A stretch of 46,394 bases of DNA from Bifiguratus adelaidae (lineage: Eukaryota; Mucoromycota; Endogonomycetes; Endogonales): assembly GCA_002261195.1 (NCBI GenBank), contig MVBO01000029.1, positions 19,102 through 65,495 of the forward strand. The letters run 5' to 3'. Both the position numbers and the translations under genes were made by a program. Position 1 is the stretch's first letter. Each line of letters opens with the position of its first letter. Positions 12,001 to 22,466 of the stretch are shown piece after piece. The notes beneath the pieces were generated by a model. It worked only from the letters and a program-made list of their open reading frames with translations. It ran no database searches and was not told where the DNA came from.

Positions 12001-14542
12001 GCTATTGGATAATTCCGGATTGCGAGCCGAATTCGCTCCTTCTTCGTCTTCATCGTCCACTGTTGTCTCTTCGCCTTCGCTTGCGGACGTATCGGCTGTG
12101 CCATCTTCTTGTTCGTCCAACTGATATCCATAACGACTGAGAAGCTCTGTTATAGGTACATCTGCGTCATTCGCCAGAGCGTCCAGTTCTCCGTCGTCGC
12201 TGCTTGCATCCGATGACATGACAACGTCGTCTTCATCATTTCCGGCAGTGAATTCTTCATCGGCAGCATCGACTTCCTCCTCTGGCGCCAAAGCCGCTTG
12301 TGATGACTGCCGTAAACGTTTGCGCGGTCGACATTCATCGATGTCAGAGTTGCTTTTCGTTTTAGTAGTAACGACTGCTGATTCATCTTCGGCAGCCTCC
12401 TTTAATGCGGGCGCATTGGATGATTCAGAATCAGCTTCGCTGTCCGAAGCCGATGCGTTCTCGTCTTCATCAAACTGTTTGGCTTCTGCTAATATGTCGG
12501 CATAGCGGTATCGCTCAAGTAAATCCTCGATCGGAAGATCTTGCTCGGCCCGCAAGCCGTCCAATTCACCTTCGTCTGAGGAAGATTGCCCTTCAGCCTC
12601 TTCTTCGTCGACATCTGTTGCTGTGGGTGAAAATGCATCTGGGTCCAATTCCGCATCTTCATTATCATCTTGAGACGATTTGTCATCGATATCTGTATTC
12701 TCCGCATCCAAAGACTCGTCATCGGTTCCCATCTCCTGAAGTCGCCGATCCGAAAGCATCAGTTCGGAATGCTCAAGGATAAGATTCAGATGTTGCTTTC
12801 CCTTTTCAGCTTGCAATTCCTGCAAGATCTCCTTGTGCCGTGCTTCTACAATCTTCTCCACGAGTTTCCATTTCTTTTTGACGGACATCGCAAGAAATTT
12901 AGCCACACGACGGTGGTGACGATCTTGTTCCTTCGCTAAGCGATCATCGCGGCTGGCGACGTTTTCCCAGAAACGTTCAATTGCTTTCGATGCCTTTTTC
13001 GCCAAATTTTTTCGATACTTGGCATTTTCCCGGATCAGCCGTGACGAAAGGAGCGCATGCCCGATCAAAAAGTTCTGGGGCGTCTCGCTCGTTTGATGCG
13101 GCGAGTTGAAAGCTCTGGGAATGTAATGCCCTTGTAGCCGACCTTCGTCACGAAGCTCTCTTATCCGGTTACGGATACGCGCTTCAATGACGGCTTGATT
13201 GTCCGCTTCCTCTGGCGAAACTGGTTCTTTTTCGTCGTCCAAATCAACTGTTGAAGCCAAAAAAGCACCAACTGACGGAAATTTTGGTGACGGACGATGC
13301 TGATACGGTACAAACACTCCACTGGGGAAGACCATCCGTGGTCCTTGAGCAGCAGGGTGCACTGACGAGCTTCGATCCGAGAGATCGTGCATTTGCGGAG
13401 AGCTAGACCCGCTTGCGTTTGCACCCGAGCTCTGTCGCAACGTCTGCAGCAAATCTTCTCGCCTTTGGGTCAAGGCGCGACGTGTACTGACTTTGTTGAG
13501 ATGATGCTGCGAGCTTTGTATCATCTTGTCTGTAACTGTTGACCACAAATCATAGGACCGAAGATACTGAGTTGCAAGTTGAATACCCTCAGTAAATGCT
13601 CGGCGATATAATAAACTGAGAACCTACCTTCGCGACCATCTCGCGTCCCTGCGATCGCGCTTTTGTGGGATTGTAGTCGAGCATTGTGACGTGCATCTCC
13701 AGAAAGTACAATTGCCGGACAAGATCGTCGTGGTGGGTGACAAGTGATGATAGCTGTACTTCTTTATCCTGCATAGCCTTCTCGCGGACTTTCCGTATAT
13801 GCGGTGGTACGTTCTCGGGTATAAGAGATGGCAAAGATGGGCTTCCTTCTTTTTCCGTGGCATCTGTCTGCAACTTCCGTCGCTTGCGGGCCGTCGAGGA
13901 TCTGTCCATAGCTACACTCGAATGCTTCTGGCTCGCTGGCTCCTTTTTTGCCGATATTGCCTTCTTCACTGGAGGTACGTTATCCCTCCTCACTTGAGGT
14001 ACATCCCTATGGCGTTCACGCTTCACCGGCTCTATACTGGCTTTGACAGACTGCTCTGAATGCTCGGGCTTCACTTTTTTGGGGCGACCTCTTGGCCTCT
14101 TTTCCACGCCATTGGCATGCCCATTCACGTGAGGAGTGTGAGATCGCGGGGTTGTTGGTTCCTCTTTGATGGAGTGATTTGGTTGCGCGGGAGGTTTTTC
14201 AGCTGCTAATCGCGATGAATGGCGACGTGTAAGTAAGTCTGCTGGCTTCTTTGCATGTCGAGTTATGCGTGGTGCAGGCTCTTCACGCTTGATTTGAACG
14301 GCCTTTGTTTTGGCTGTATCGGGAAGTGCGAACATTTAGCATGTATACTGCTGACAGCCGTACCACGTCTTACCTAGCTGTAGAGAAGGAGCGGAAGAAT
14401 CACCGTCATGTCCTTTGACTGCAGTGCCGTTATCAGCGGTTGGAGACTTTCTACTTGTATTGGAGGTGAAGGCGGCAAGAACTGTCGGCAATGCAGATTC
14501 TCGCTCCCCATCAGCTTGCTCAATCTGTTGAACCTTGGTCAT
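9016..14542 (-). CDS. SWR1: SWR1 chromatin-remodelling ATPase
   Basis: Three exons (14542-14374, 14313-13628, 13566-9016) give 1801 aa. Swr1 is the Snf2-family motor that exchanges H2A-H2B for H2A.Z-H2B in promoter nucleosomes. The N-terminus (to about residue 430) is basic and disordered. An HSA domain that binds actin and Arp4 lies near 435-540 (RENAKYRKNLAKKASKAIERFW). It is followed by a very acidic segment with two copies of a GELD...DLLERY-like motif. The split ATPase has Walker A DEMGLGKT near residue 929 and the box DEAHNIKN near 1030, then a long insertion, and a C-terminal lobe with SRSGGLGINLTGAD and SHRIGQTRDVHIYRF near 1556. The start ATG at 14542 follows a probable 5'-UTR intron acceptor (TTGTTTCAG) and is overlapped by a short upstream frame at 14549. 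Ino80 is excluded by the acidic region and the overall layout. Confidence 0.96.
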
Positions 14543-14549
14543 GGGACAT
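14520..14549 (-). other. Overlapping upstream ORF at the SWR1 start
   Basis: A nine-codon frame (MSHDQGSTD, stop) starts seven bases before the SWR1 ATG, out of frame, and overlaps it. Its ATG has A at -3, whereas the SWR1 ATG has C at -3. It could lower SWR1 translation. Whether it lies in the mature mRNA depends on the transcription start. Confidence 0.4.
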
Positions 14550-15096
14550 ACTCGCTCCCTGAAACAAGCAAGTTATGCGCGGTCACACTAGCAATGTACC
14601 AGGATTCACAGAGGCTCAAGTGGCAATCGGGCGAAGGAAGAGTGACAGAAAGCACCCGCGCAAGGTCCAAAAATGAATGTCACGTGACCACTTCTCGCCT
14701 GGTTGTAAACCCTGATTATGGTGGCAGAGTTTGCTTAAGCTCATTGTGGACATAGTGATTAATCTTGGACTTTACGCTATACTTGACACCATGCTATCCA
14801 TTGATGCATACAAAAAGCTCTAGCGCCTATCCAATTCGAGATTAAAATAGGTGATCCCGTCCATTCGTTCGCGAAAAGGTAGAATTCAACGTACCATGCA
14901 CTTTCACACAGTGGAATGCTACAAAAATGCTGCCTGTGAAGCCATTGCCAGAAGCAGACCATCTAATTCTTATGCCGGTTTTATCCATTCCATTGTTTGG
15001 AAGAGACGACCATTGGGTTAGGGCCGTAAATATTAAGGCTCCTGCTGGAGTCCTACTTATTTGATAGCATCGTCAAATCCGCGCGTTGAAGGCAAG
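14550..15096. promoter_or_regulatory. Divergent SWR1/CAP promoter region
   Basis: About 550 bp separate the two divergent start codons. A perfect palindrome GTCACGTGAC at 14679-14688 contains the CACGTG E-box bound by bHLH factors of the Cbf1/USF type. No coding potential was recognised; the short reading frames have no family features. Confidence 0.5.
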
Positions 15097-16885
15097 ATGA
15101 CTGACTTTCACAGCCTATCTGCACTCGTTACGAGGCTAGAGAAAGCCACTTCCCGCTTAGAGGACCTCGCTGTAACCGGGCAATCAGGTGCTTCGTTGCA
15201 GTCGAAACGTAGTCTTGCTGGTGATGTTGTTCAAGCCGTCACTTCGGCCGAGGTTCCCGACAGTGTTCGGAAATACGATGAATATATCGATTCTCCCCTT
15301 GCTGCATTCGTGCAGATATCGCAGGAGATTGGCGGCGTTATCCAAGAGCAGGTCAGTATGGAAGCAAGGCCCCAGGGTATCGAACGTTTATTGACCCAAC
15401 TTTGCATAGGCGTCTAATGTGACAGAGCTCTTCAGTGCTGAGCGCGACCTTATTTTGATTGCGACAAAGGCCAAGAAACCCGATATAAGCTCTACAACTT
15501 TTGCAAACCTAGTTGTTCCACTTCAAAATGCCATGAAAAAGGTGTCTGACCTGAAGGACCAAAATCGAGGCACGGAATACTTTAACCATTTGACCTGTAT
15601 CGCCGAAGGTGTTCCCGCTCTGGGATGGATTGCTGTGGTAAGTATGATAGAGTTAAATTGGATTGGCATCTTTAGATGATTCATTGTATTCGCCGTGCTG
15701 TCTAGGAACCCGCCCCAGCGCCATTCATCAAGGAGTTTAACAACGCGGCTCAATTCTATGGTAATCGTGTCATCAAGGAGTACAAGAAAAAGTAAGTATT
15801 GGACGGCACTGTTGCGTATCAGGGATCTTAAACGAGACATATCAAGGGATGAGAAGCATTTGCAATGGGTAAAGTCTTTTATTGCTCTCATTACGCAGCT
15901 CGAAAAGTACGTCAAGGAGTTCCACACCACAGGGCTCGTTTGGAATCCTCAAGGAGAATCTGCGGACGTTGCCATGGCTAAGGCAACTGCCCCGGCAGCC
16001 TCTCCTGCACCCTCAGGCGGTGCTCCCCCACCTCCTCCACCTCCTCCCGTCATGACGGACTTCAGCGATAGCAGCGCAACGCCAAAAGCAACTGGAAGCG
16101 GAGGCGCTGATGTCGGAGCCTTGTTTGCAGATATCAATCAAGGAAGCTCGGTCACCGTCGGGTTGAAGAAAGTCGATCGCTCTCAAATGACCCATAAAAA
16201 CCCGGAATTGAGAGCCGGTGGTACCGTCGGTGACAGTAAGTCAGCATATACATGGCCTTTATCATTCTTATAATTTGGTTGTCAATAGCCCCGAAGCCAA
16301 AGACTCCTCCTCCTGTGAATAAAGCAACCAAACCTGGAGCCCAAAGGGTTCAAAAGCCTCCCAAGACTGAGCTTGCTGGCAACAAATGGAGTATTGAGAA
16401 TTACCATGATAACAGCAACATCAAGATTGAAGCTGAGGCTATCAATCAAGTGGTCTACATTTACAATTGCCACAACTCGATAATCCAAGTCTCTGGTAAA
16501 GTCGGAGCAATTACCATGGGTCAGTCGCGGCATTGTCGAGATCGTCTTTATTCCGCTAACTCGCTGTCCTATAGATTCATGCAACAAATGTGGTCTGCTC
16601 TTCGAATCTACTGTTGCCTCAGTTGAATTGGTGAATTCGAAATCTTTCGCAGTCCAAGTTCAGCACGTCACTCCCACCATCTTGCTGGACAAGTGTGACG
16701 GTGGCCAAATCTATCTATCCAAAGAATCAATCAACGCAGAGATTCTCACTGCCAAGTGTTCTGCTCTCAACATTCTGTTGCCGGATGACAACGAGGAATT
16801 CCAGGAACTCCCAGTGCCCGAACAGTACAAGACCACAGTGAAGGATGGAAAGCTGGTCACGGAAGCTATGCAGCACACGGCGTAG
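15097..16885 (+). CDS. SRV2: Adenylyl cyclase-associated protein (CAP/Srv2)
   Basis: Six exons (15097-15351, 15410-15637, 15706-15791, 15847-16235, 16289-16519, 16575-16885) give 499 aa, all in phase. CAP recycles cofilin-bound ADP-actin monomers and, in fungi, couples actin to Ras/cAMP signalling in the cytoplasm. The N-terminus has the RLE motif needed for cyclase binding (LVTRLEKATSRLEDLA). The CAP-N helical domain follows (FIKEFNNAAQFYGNRVIKEYK, then a conserved HLQWVKSF stretch). A proline run of about eight residues lies near residue 249, for profilin or SH3 binding. A WH2-like segment with the LKKVDRSQMTHKNPELR core comes next, then the C-terminal beta-helix (CARP) domain with WSIENYHDN and DSCNKCGLLFES. 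Length equals typical fungal CAP (about 500-530). Confidence 0.97.
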
Positions 16886-17778
16886 AAATAGAGTGATTAA
16901 TTACCGCAACCCTGTTTTCTGTCTTCTCAATACTTTTCAGCTTTCGAATGAGTGAATAAATGGACACAAACAGGCTTATGACCGAAACCTAGATGAATTT
17001 CCTGCCCTGGATGATTTTGCATCGTAGGAAGCAATATAATTTCCGCCAATTAAATTCGTCAAACCTATCCCCATTGTGATAGGTTTTACCAAAGTCTCCT
17101 CTCAACCTTCTAGATGCAGAAAAGCCAAAACCCAAGTCTGCCTTGGAGCAGCAACTTCAAGTCGCTTGGAAGTTACCGGTCTATACTCAAGAGACGAAAG
17201 GAAGAGCGGTACGAGCGTCTTTCCCTCTACGGGTGTTGAGATATCAACCGATCGCGCAAAACGCACACTTACAGTGGACCCATTCTCTAGCCATGGTGGA
17301 ATTGTCATTGGTAAGGCTCATCCATGCTTTGGGATAATGACATGAAGTCGCAGAAGGACGCACGCAAAGTAGCCATTAGCATTGGCTAAAACCGCCCGAT
17401 GCCTGAAATGTCTGTTCGCGAGCAGCTTATTGGTTCTCCCGGCAATCTTGTACATCATTGGCTACGGTAGTTCCGTTGCACATGAACGCTTACAAGGCAG
17501 TCGATATGGTTCCAGTCTCTGCACGTGAAGTGTGTCCACAAAAACGTAGAGGTCTTACCAATGCCATGACGAATGGGTGACCAGTATATCACCCCTTGCC
17601 GAATGTCCATTGGCTCTTTGCATATTGAAGTATATAAGCTGCACGCTTGAACCTTACCTTAATTCCTTTCGGCAGAAGCACCGGTTGCACTTGTTCCTTT
17701 GTTTTGTTTTCTTTCCTTGACGCTGCTGGCAGTTAAGTCGTTCTCAACAAGTCAAGAATATCTACAGTATCTGCCAGC
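16886..17778. promoter_or_regulatory. Long upstream region of the homeobox gene
   Basis: About 890 bp carry no recognised gene; the longest frames (about 90 aa) look non-coding. A TATA element, TATATAAG, at 17631-17638 lies 141 bp before the homeobox ATG and is followed by a pyrimidine-rich leader. Long upstream regions are usual for regulated transcription-factor genes. Confidence 0.55.
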
Positions 17779-19324
17779 ATGCTACCACAGCCTTTCCATG
17801 AATTAGATCATAATGAAACAATGGTGGAAGCGAATCAGGGCGACTTTGAAGCGGAGCACGGGGACGCAAATTCATCGCCTTACCGAAGTGTAAAAAGACG
17901 ACGACGATTAACGCAGGAGGAGACAAAGACACTCAATTCAGTTTTCGAAGCCACCACAAAGCCCAACTCGCAAGCACGAAAAAAATTGGCAGAAAAGCTC
18001 GGCATGACCCCACGAGCAGTGCAGATCTGGTTTCAGAACCGACGAGCAAAGCAGAAGAGAGATACATCGGATGCTGATGGCTTGGATGCACAGGCATACT
18101 TGAAGATGGGCATCAGGCTAGGGATTCCTCGTGGGCCATGCCCCGGTCCAGTCGCACATCTTCAGGGAGCAATGCCAAATGACCTAATACCGATCGGACC
18201 CTTATCAACTCGACCACCTCATCCTTACCCACATTTGCGAAGAAATTCGGACTTTTACACTCCATCATCCTCTTTTTCAGCGGTACCTGCAGGTCCAGTG
18301 TTACCTTATTCCGACAATGGCGCAGGTAAGAGCATTATAGAACGGTAAATCATCCGTCTTACATATCATGCAGTTACAGCTGGTGACCTGAACATTTCAG
18401 AAGCTCTAATGACAGCGTATCGAGGTTCATCATCCATGCCTGAATTGGCGAATGCTGCGGCTTTTATTGGAATGAAGGTCGCCAATACTTCGAACAATGG
18501 TAAGTGAGGCTGATTAAGAAAGACAGAACAAGACATTGACATTTGTAGCAGGCATCAACGGGAACGGACAAGATCTCTATTCCTTATCGGAGCAGATGGC
18601 TTCTTTACAGGCTCAAGTGCTTCAGAACAGCGCCACGCTACCGCTTCAAACCCCTGACGGCATGATGTCCGCTATGCAGGGTGAAAGTGACATATTCAAT
18701 CCAAGCTTTTGCGATATGTTGTCCGGGGAAATGAGTCTTGAAGAGCAATTCAACATATTCGCTTCCATCAACATGGCTGCCAATGATACTATCCTTTTCG
18801 GAGACATGCAGTCTCCTAGCATCATCCAACATCCGCTGAAAACCTTCACCAACCTAGCAAATGTCACTCAGGAACCATTAATCATTCCACAAGTGAGAGA
18901 AACTTCCCAAAATGTGACCACAAGAGAACGTGAAGGCACAAGAGACAAAAGAGCGCCTTCCGAATCGGAAACCCTAGCTCACGCCATACAAAATCTCTCC
19001 ACTGCCACGCCTCCGAACGCGCTTGCTTTGGAGACAACGCCGGCCTCCAAGGTACCACCATTGCCCAACCATAATGCGATGGATACTACTACTTCCATCT
19101 CCATGAGCCGAACACCAACGTTGACCCCGGATATGATATCTCAGATACCTCCAGCCCTAATGACATCCGAAGGCCCCTGGTCAGAAGATGAAGACGCTGT
19201 TTCGGCCTCCAATTCCGATGTGGAACATGCTGATCTCGTAGCCATCAATAATGCAGCTTTTCTCAACGAACTGAAGCGAACGGATTCCACCGATGAGCTC
19301 GGAGAGTTGTTAAGGTTTATGTAA
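17779..19324 (+). CDS. Homeodomain transcription factor
   Basis: Three exons (17779-18325, 18374-18499, 18549-19324) give 482 aa. A homeodomain occupies about residues 39-94: a basic N-terminal arm (KRRRRLTQEETK), helix 2 (QARKKLAEKLG) and recognition helix 3 (VQIWFQNRRAKQKR) with the invariant W, F, N and R. It has the typical 60-residue spacing, so it is not a TALE type. Binding of TAAT-core DNA in the nucleus follows from the family. The remainder is disordered, rich in Ser, Thr, Pro and Met, and ends in an acidic patch (SEDEDAVSASNSDVEHADL) that could activate transcription. Exon 2 has a second in-frame acceptor 27 bases downstream, and exon 3 begins with a TAG/CAG tandem acceptor, so isoforms are likely. 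It resembles Yox1/Pah1-type fungal homeobox proteins, but I cannot assign an orthologue. Confidence 0.88.
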
Positions 19325-19423
19325 TCACTATATACTTGGGAACCTGTTGTAATCCTACAAAAATGCCTCACTTATTGTACATGACGGGTTTAATATCGAT
19401 TGATCTTGGGATGGGTTTCGTCA

Positions 19424-20499
19424 TTAGGTTTCTCCCGCTATTGGTATCTCAGCTGCTTTCGCAATGCTATCTAACAGATTTCGGGGAGCATCCTCACCCC
19501 AGACCTGCAATCGACATTGAGCATGAGGTGCGAGGGTGAGTCAAATGCGTACCTTCACAATAAAATTGCCAATATTTCCGTCGCCAACTTCTACCTTGGC
19601 CCTTGGCCCCCATTTCACGGTTGAAGACGTTGGGTTGTGAGCCGTTCTGGCTTCTCTCGTAGAACTGCCTTGTGCCGATTCTTTCTGCTGAGTCAAGTAT
19701 CCTTGTTTCACCATGGTGGCTATCAATCTGTCCATAGATTCAATTGATCCTCCTGTAAGCGTCGACACAGTGTCGCCCGATAATCCGAGCTTCTCGAGAA
19801 GCATGAGCAAAGAATCTACATTTCTGATGTTAGCAAACACATTTTTAAATATGTTCAAGACCTGCCTGTCTCCATCACTCGTCCATGAACATGAATCAAG
19901 CTCAACATGGCATATACAAATCCCATATATGTTTCGGTGCCTTTCTGCCACTCGAATATATCGCCCACGTTCTCGCCTATCGGCATCACGTTCCTCAGAA
20001 TGTACGATTTGGTTGTCTGGCTCTTGGATGCATCTACTCATAAAGTATTAACATGGACAACTTGCGGCTCATCTTCATTTGCATTGACTTACTTGGTCGT
20101 CCTTTCAGCGGACCACCGCTCTCCTTCTGAGGTAATTCGGCGAGTTCCATACCAAAAATCTGACGCAGCTTTTCTTGAGCCTTGTCAAAGACGGTATTGT
20201 ATGCTCGAGATTGATCCCCAAGTACTGAGAGGTCATAGTGTCAATCCTTAGTTAAAGGAGTAAATGAGATTTGATGTCATTATACCTTTTCGTATATCAT
20301 CCCGCCGCACAACTGAGCGTCGAGCCTCCGAGGCTAGAGCAAGCCGGACAATGCCCTTTATCTTTCTCTTGAGTTCCTAAAGTACAAAGAGAATTAATCG
20401 TCTGGAGAAGCGATTAGCAGGCACGCTTACCTCGGTGGTCAAGTCGGCGATAATAGTCGCACGTTGTGAGGTGGAAGCCTGCGTCGCGATCTGCGTCAT
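19424..20499 (-). CDS. NSE3: Nse3-like MAGE subunit of the SMC5-SMC6 complex (start unsettled)
   Basis: Exons 20499-20431 (open further upstream), 20376-20286, 20224-20093, 20033-19866, 19815-19553 and 19504-19424 give 267 aa from the ATG at 20499. The MAGE/Nse3 tandem winged-helix domain is visible: YILRNVMPIGENVGD, TYMGFVYAMLSLIHVHGRVMET, LLEKLGL, then RLIATMVKQGYL and W-GPRAKVEVGDGNIGNFIVKVWGEDAP. Nse3 binds Nse1 and Nse4 and the SMC5/6 arms and contacts DNA during repair. The open frame continues upstream of 20499 through acidic sequence to a likely acceptor at 20615 and perhaps a 27-nt exon (20674-20648), but no in-frame ATG connects to it. The intron at 19865-19816 starts with GC, not GT. 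Domain assignment is fairly sure; the N-terminus is not. Confidence 0.75.
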
Positions 20500-20781
20500 A
20501 GGAAGTTCTTCCTCGTTCTGTTCGTCTTGAGAGTCCTCCTCTTCAGAGATATGTCTCCGTTTCCGCTCCACGTCTTGTTCCTCTTCGTCATCCTGGCATT
20601 CGGTGTAAGAAGCACTGCAACACGTAACAAACTCTTTGTAAGCTCACCTGAGTCCTTCTTCGATGTCGTCCAACCTAATGTAGAGCGTCAGTGTCGTGTC
20701 GCAGTGCTGCCAGACTCACCATGACACGCCAAGGTGTCGCGTAAAGTATGAAGAATTTCAAAATTGGGTTAACTGCTCTTC

Positions 20782-21740
20782 ATGCCCAAGGCTACTCGCT
20801 ATACGCCTAGCGATGCCTTTTATGAGGAGGGAGACGCAATCGTGAGGCATGAGTGGGGCGACACGGAGCTTCATGTCAACTCTCATGATTTTTCGCTCTT
20901 TGACGGTGTGGGTCAAGGTGAAAGTGAGAGGCAAGTAGGCCAAATCTCAACTGTCTTGGGTCTAGCGCTAACAGTCGTGATAGAAGCAAAGGGAAGCTAG
21001 AATGTCATATTGCACCATGCAACCACGATCCGCCGTCTTTTGCTACTCCAGCCGCTTATCAGAGGCACTACGAATGCGTACACAAATATACCTGCAATGA
21101 ATGCCACCTGGTGTTCCCGGAGAGCAAGTGGCTCAAGCTTCACTTTGAAGAGTATCACGACGTCTTCCTTCAAGTTCGACGTGACAGAGGGGACAAGGTG
21201 GTAGGTTGCAATATAAGGTCAAAATAGCATGTTTTGAATGTTTGCCATAGTACAAGTGCTTTGTGGATGATTGCACGCGGGTGTTCACTACGCCCAAGAT
21301 GCGACGACTGCACCTCATTGACAAACACATGTATCCGCGCTCGTTCAATTTTGTGCTACATCGCACCGGATACACTCCGTACCGGACACGGCGAAGGCAA
21401 GTGGAGCGGCATTACAAGGAAAAGAAGTCTATCAATGCTGAGATACCACGTCCTGAAAACGGCAATGGTGCGACGGAGTATCCGCCATTTAGCCATGGTA
21501 CGGCTGATCATGCATTCAGCTCGCCTCCAATGTCCATGGAAGGTGACATGCAGGACCCAGCAAGTGTTCATTCCCCAACAAACATGCAAGACAGTACCAT
21601 GGAAGAAGTGACTGAAGGCATAGAACGGCTCTTTATTCCACGTTCCGTTAGCTTTGGAAGGAATGCACGTTCGAACAGCAAGTGAGTCAATTCTATCCTG
21701 TTCACTACCGGTCACTGACATCTCGCGCAGATTGAAATGA
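20782..21740 (+). CDS. ZNF511-like C2H2 zinc-finger protein
   Basis: The best model has four exons (20782-20934, 20997-21200, 21251-21681, 21731-21740), 265 aa. If the last intron is retained, a TGA at 21683-21685 ends it two residues earlier. Three C2H2-type units can be read: CHIAPC...H...H, CNECHLVFPESKWLKLHFEEYH, and CFVDDCTRVFTTPKMRRLHLIDKH followed by MYPRSFNF. This spacing and the YP-F ending match the conserved eukaryotic ZNF511 family, whose function is poorly known. The tail is disordered, with a conserved-looking SFGRNAR segment near the end. The first intron boundary is ambiguous: a GTAGGC donor with a GAAG acceptor (62 nt) fits the local intron size better than an 83-nt alternative ending at 21000. 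The gene is divergent from NSE3, sharing a very short promoter. Confidence 0.82.
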
Positions 21741-22178
21741 AAAAAGCATCAAGCTGCTGGTTTTCTATGCTTGGCAGAGCAGATAATTACAAGCGAATGT
21801 GAGTCTCAAAGTGATTTGCGATGAGCAGGAATCAACGGCACATCAACGGGCACATCTCCGGTACGGGATATTGCAGTCCATTGTGCCTAATTGGGACGCT
21901 TGCCCCAGAAAGAACTGCCTCAGAGCAACCCACGCCACACCCCGTTATAGATGAAGAGACGAGGGAGGGCATTAATGCCGGCTTTACATTCCGAACCAGG
22001 CTGTCAATGTGGTAGAAAAGCCAAAGATGGTCAATGTCTCTGCTTTTATCAAGAGCTAGCGTCCCAAAAAGATGTGTAACTGTAATCTACAGAGTTAGAA
22101 GAGCCAAAACTCTGATTAGTCCTGCAAAAGATATGTTGACACTTCCAAAAAGCGAAAGAAAGAAATGGCAAAAATACC
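21741..22178. other. Intergenic, no gene seen
   Basis: About 440 bp between the zinc-finger gene and tRNA-Leu. I see no protein with family features, no repeat and no recognisable RNA. Confidence 0.5.
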
Positions 22179-22263
22179 TGCCTAGGATGGGATTCGAACC
22201 CATGCTCCCTTACAGGAATTCGATCTTAAGTCGAACGGCGTAGACCACTGGCCCACCTAGGCA
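22179..22263 (-). tRNA. tRNA-Leu (anticodon UAA)
   Basis: The minus strand forms an 85-nt class II cloverleaf. Acceptor halves TGCCTAG and CTAGGCA pair perfectly. The anticodon stem TTCGA/TCGAA encloses CTTAAGA, with anticodon TAA. The long variable arm (TCCTGTAAGGGA) is typical of leucine tRNA, and the T loop is GGTTCGAATCC. There is no intron. Confidence 0.95.
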
Positions 22264-22376
22264 TACCCTAGCCCATGAAGGGCATAATCATTTATGAGTG
22301 ATCTATAATTTGCCCCAGTAGATTCGGTCAGATACGCCATCACATGACTTTAAGCCAATAGTAGGCCGGAAGTCAA

Positions 22377-22386
22377 ATCACGTGAT
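22377..22386. promoter_or_regulatory. CACGTG E-box palindrome upstream of the methyltransferase gene
   Basis: The perfect ten-base palindrome ATCACGTGAT lies 81 bp before the methyltransferase start codon and about 115 bp from the tRNA-Leu gene. CACGTG is the core site of Cbf1-type bHLH factors. Confidence 0.45.
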
Positions 22387-22466
22387 TGCGCCGATTCCTG
22401 GACCCGCTGGGAAAGTAAGCTCTGTCACCGAGTGTCGGGACCTTGCTTGAGCTTTTGGAGAAATCC

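Noticed and set aside
15792-15846. Earlier acceptor (TATCAG) in the third CAP intron, adding RDLKRDIS-like residues
   Set aside because: The later acceptor (TATCAAG) is in the same frame and gives KKDEKHLQWVKSF, which matches the CAP family; the earlier one would leave only a 28-nt intron.
17076-17345. 89-codon plus-strand frame upstream of the homeobox gene
   Set aside because: Low coding character, overlapping frames of equal quality on both strands, no family resemblance and no splice sites joining it to a neighbour.
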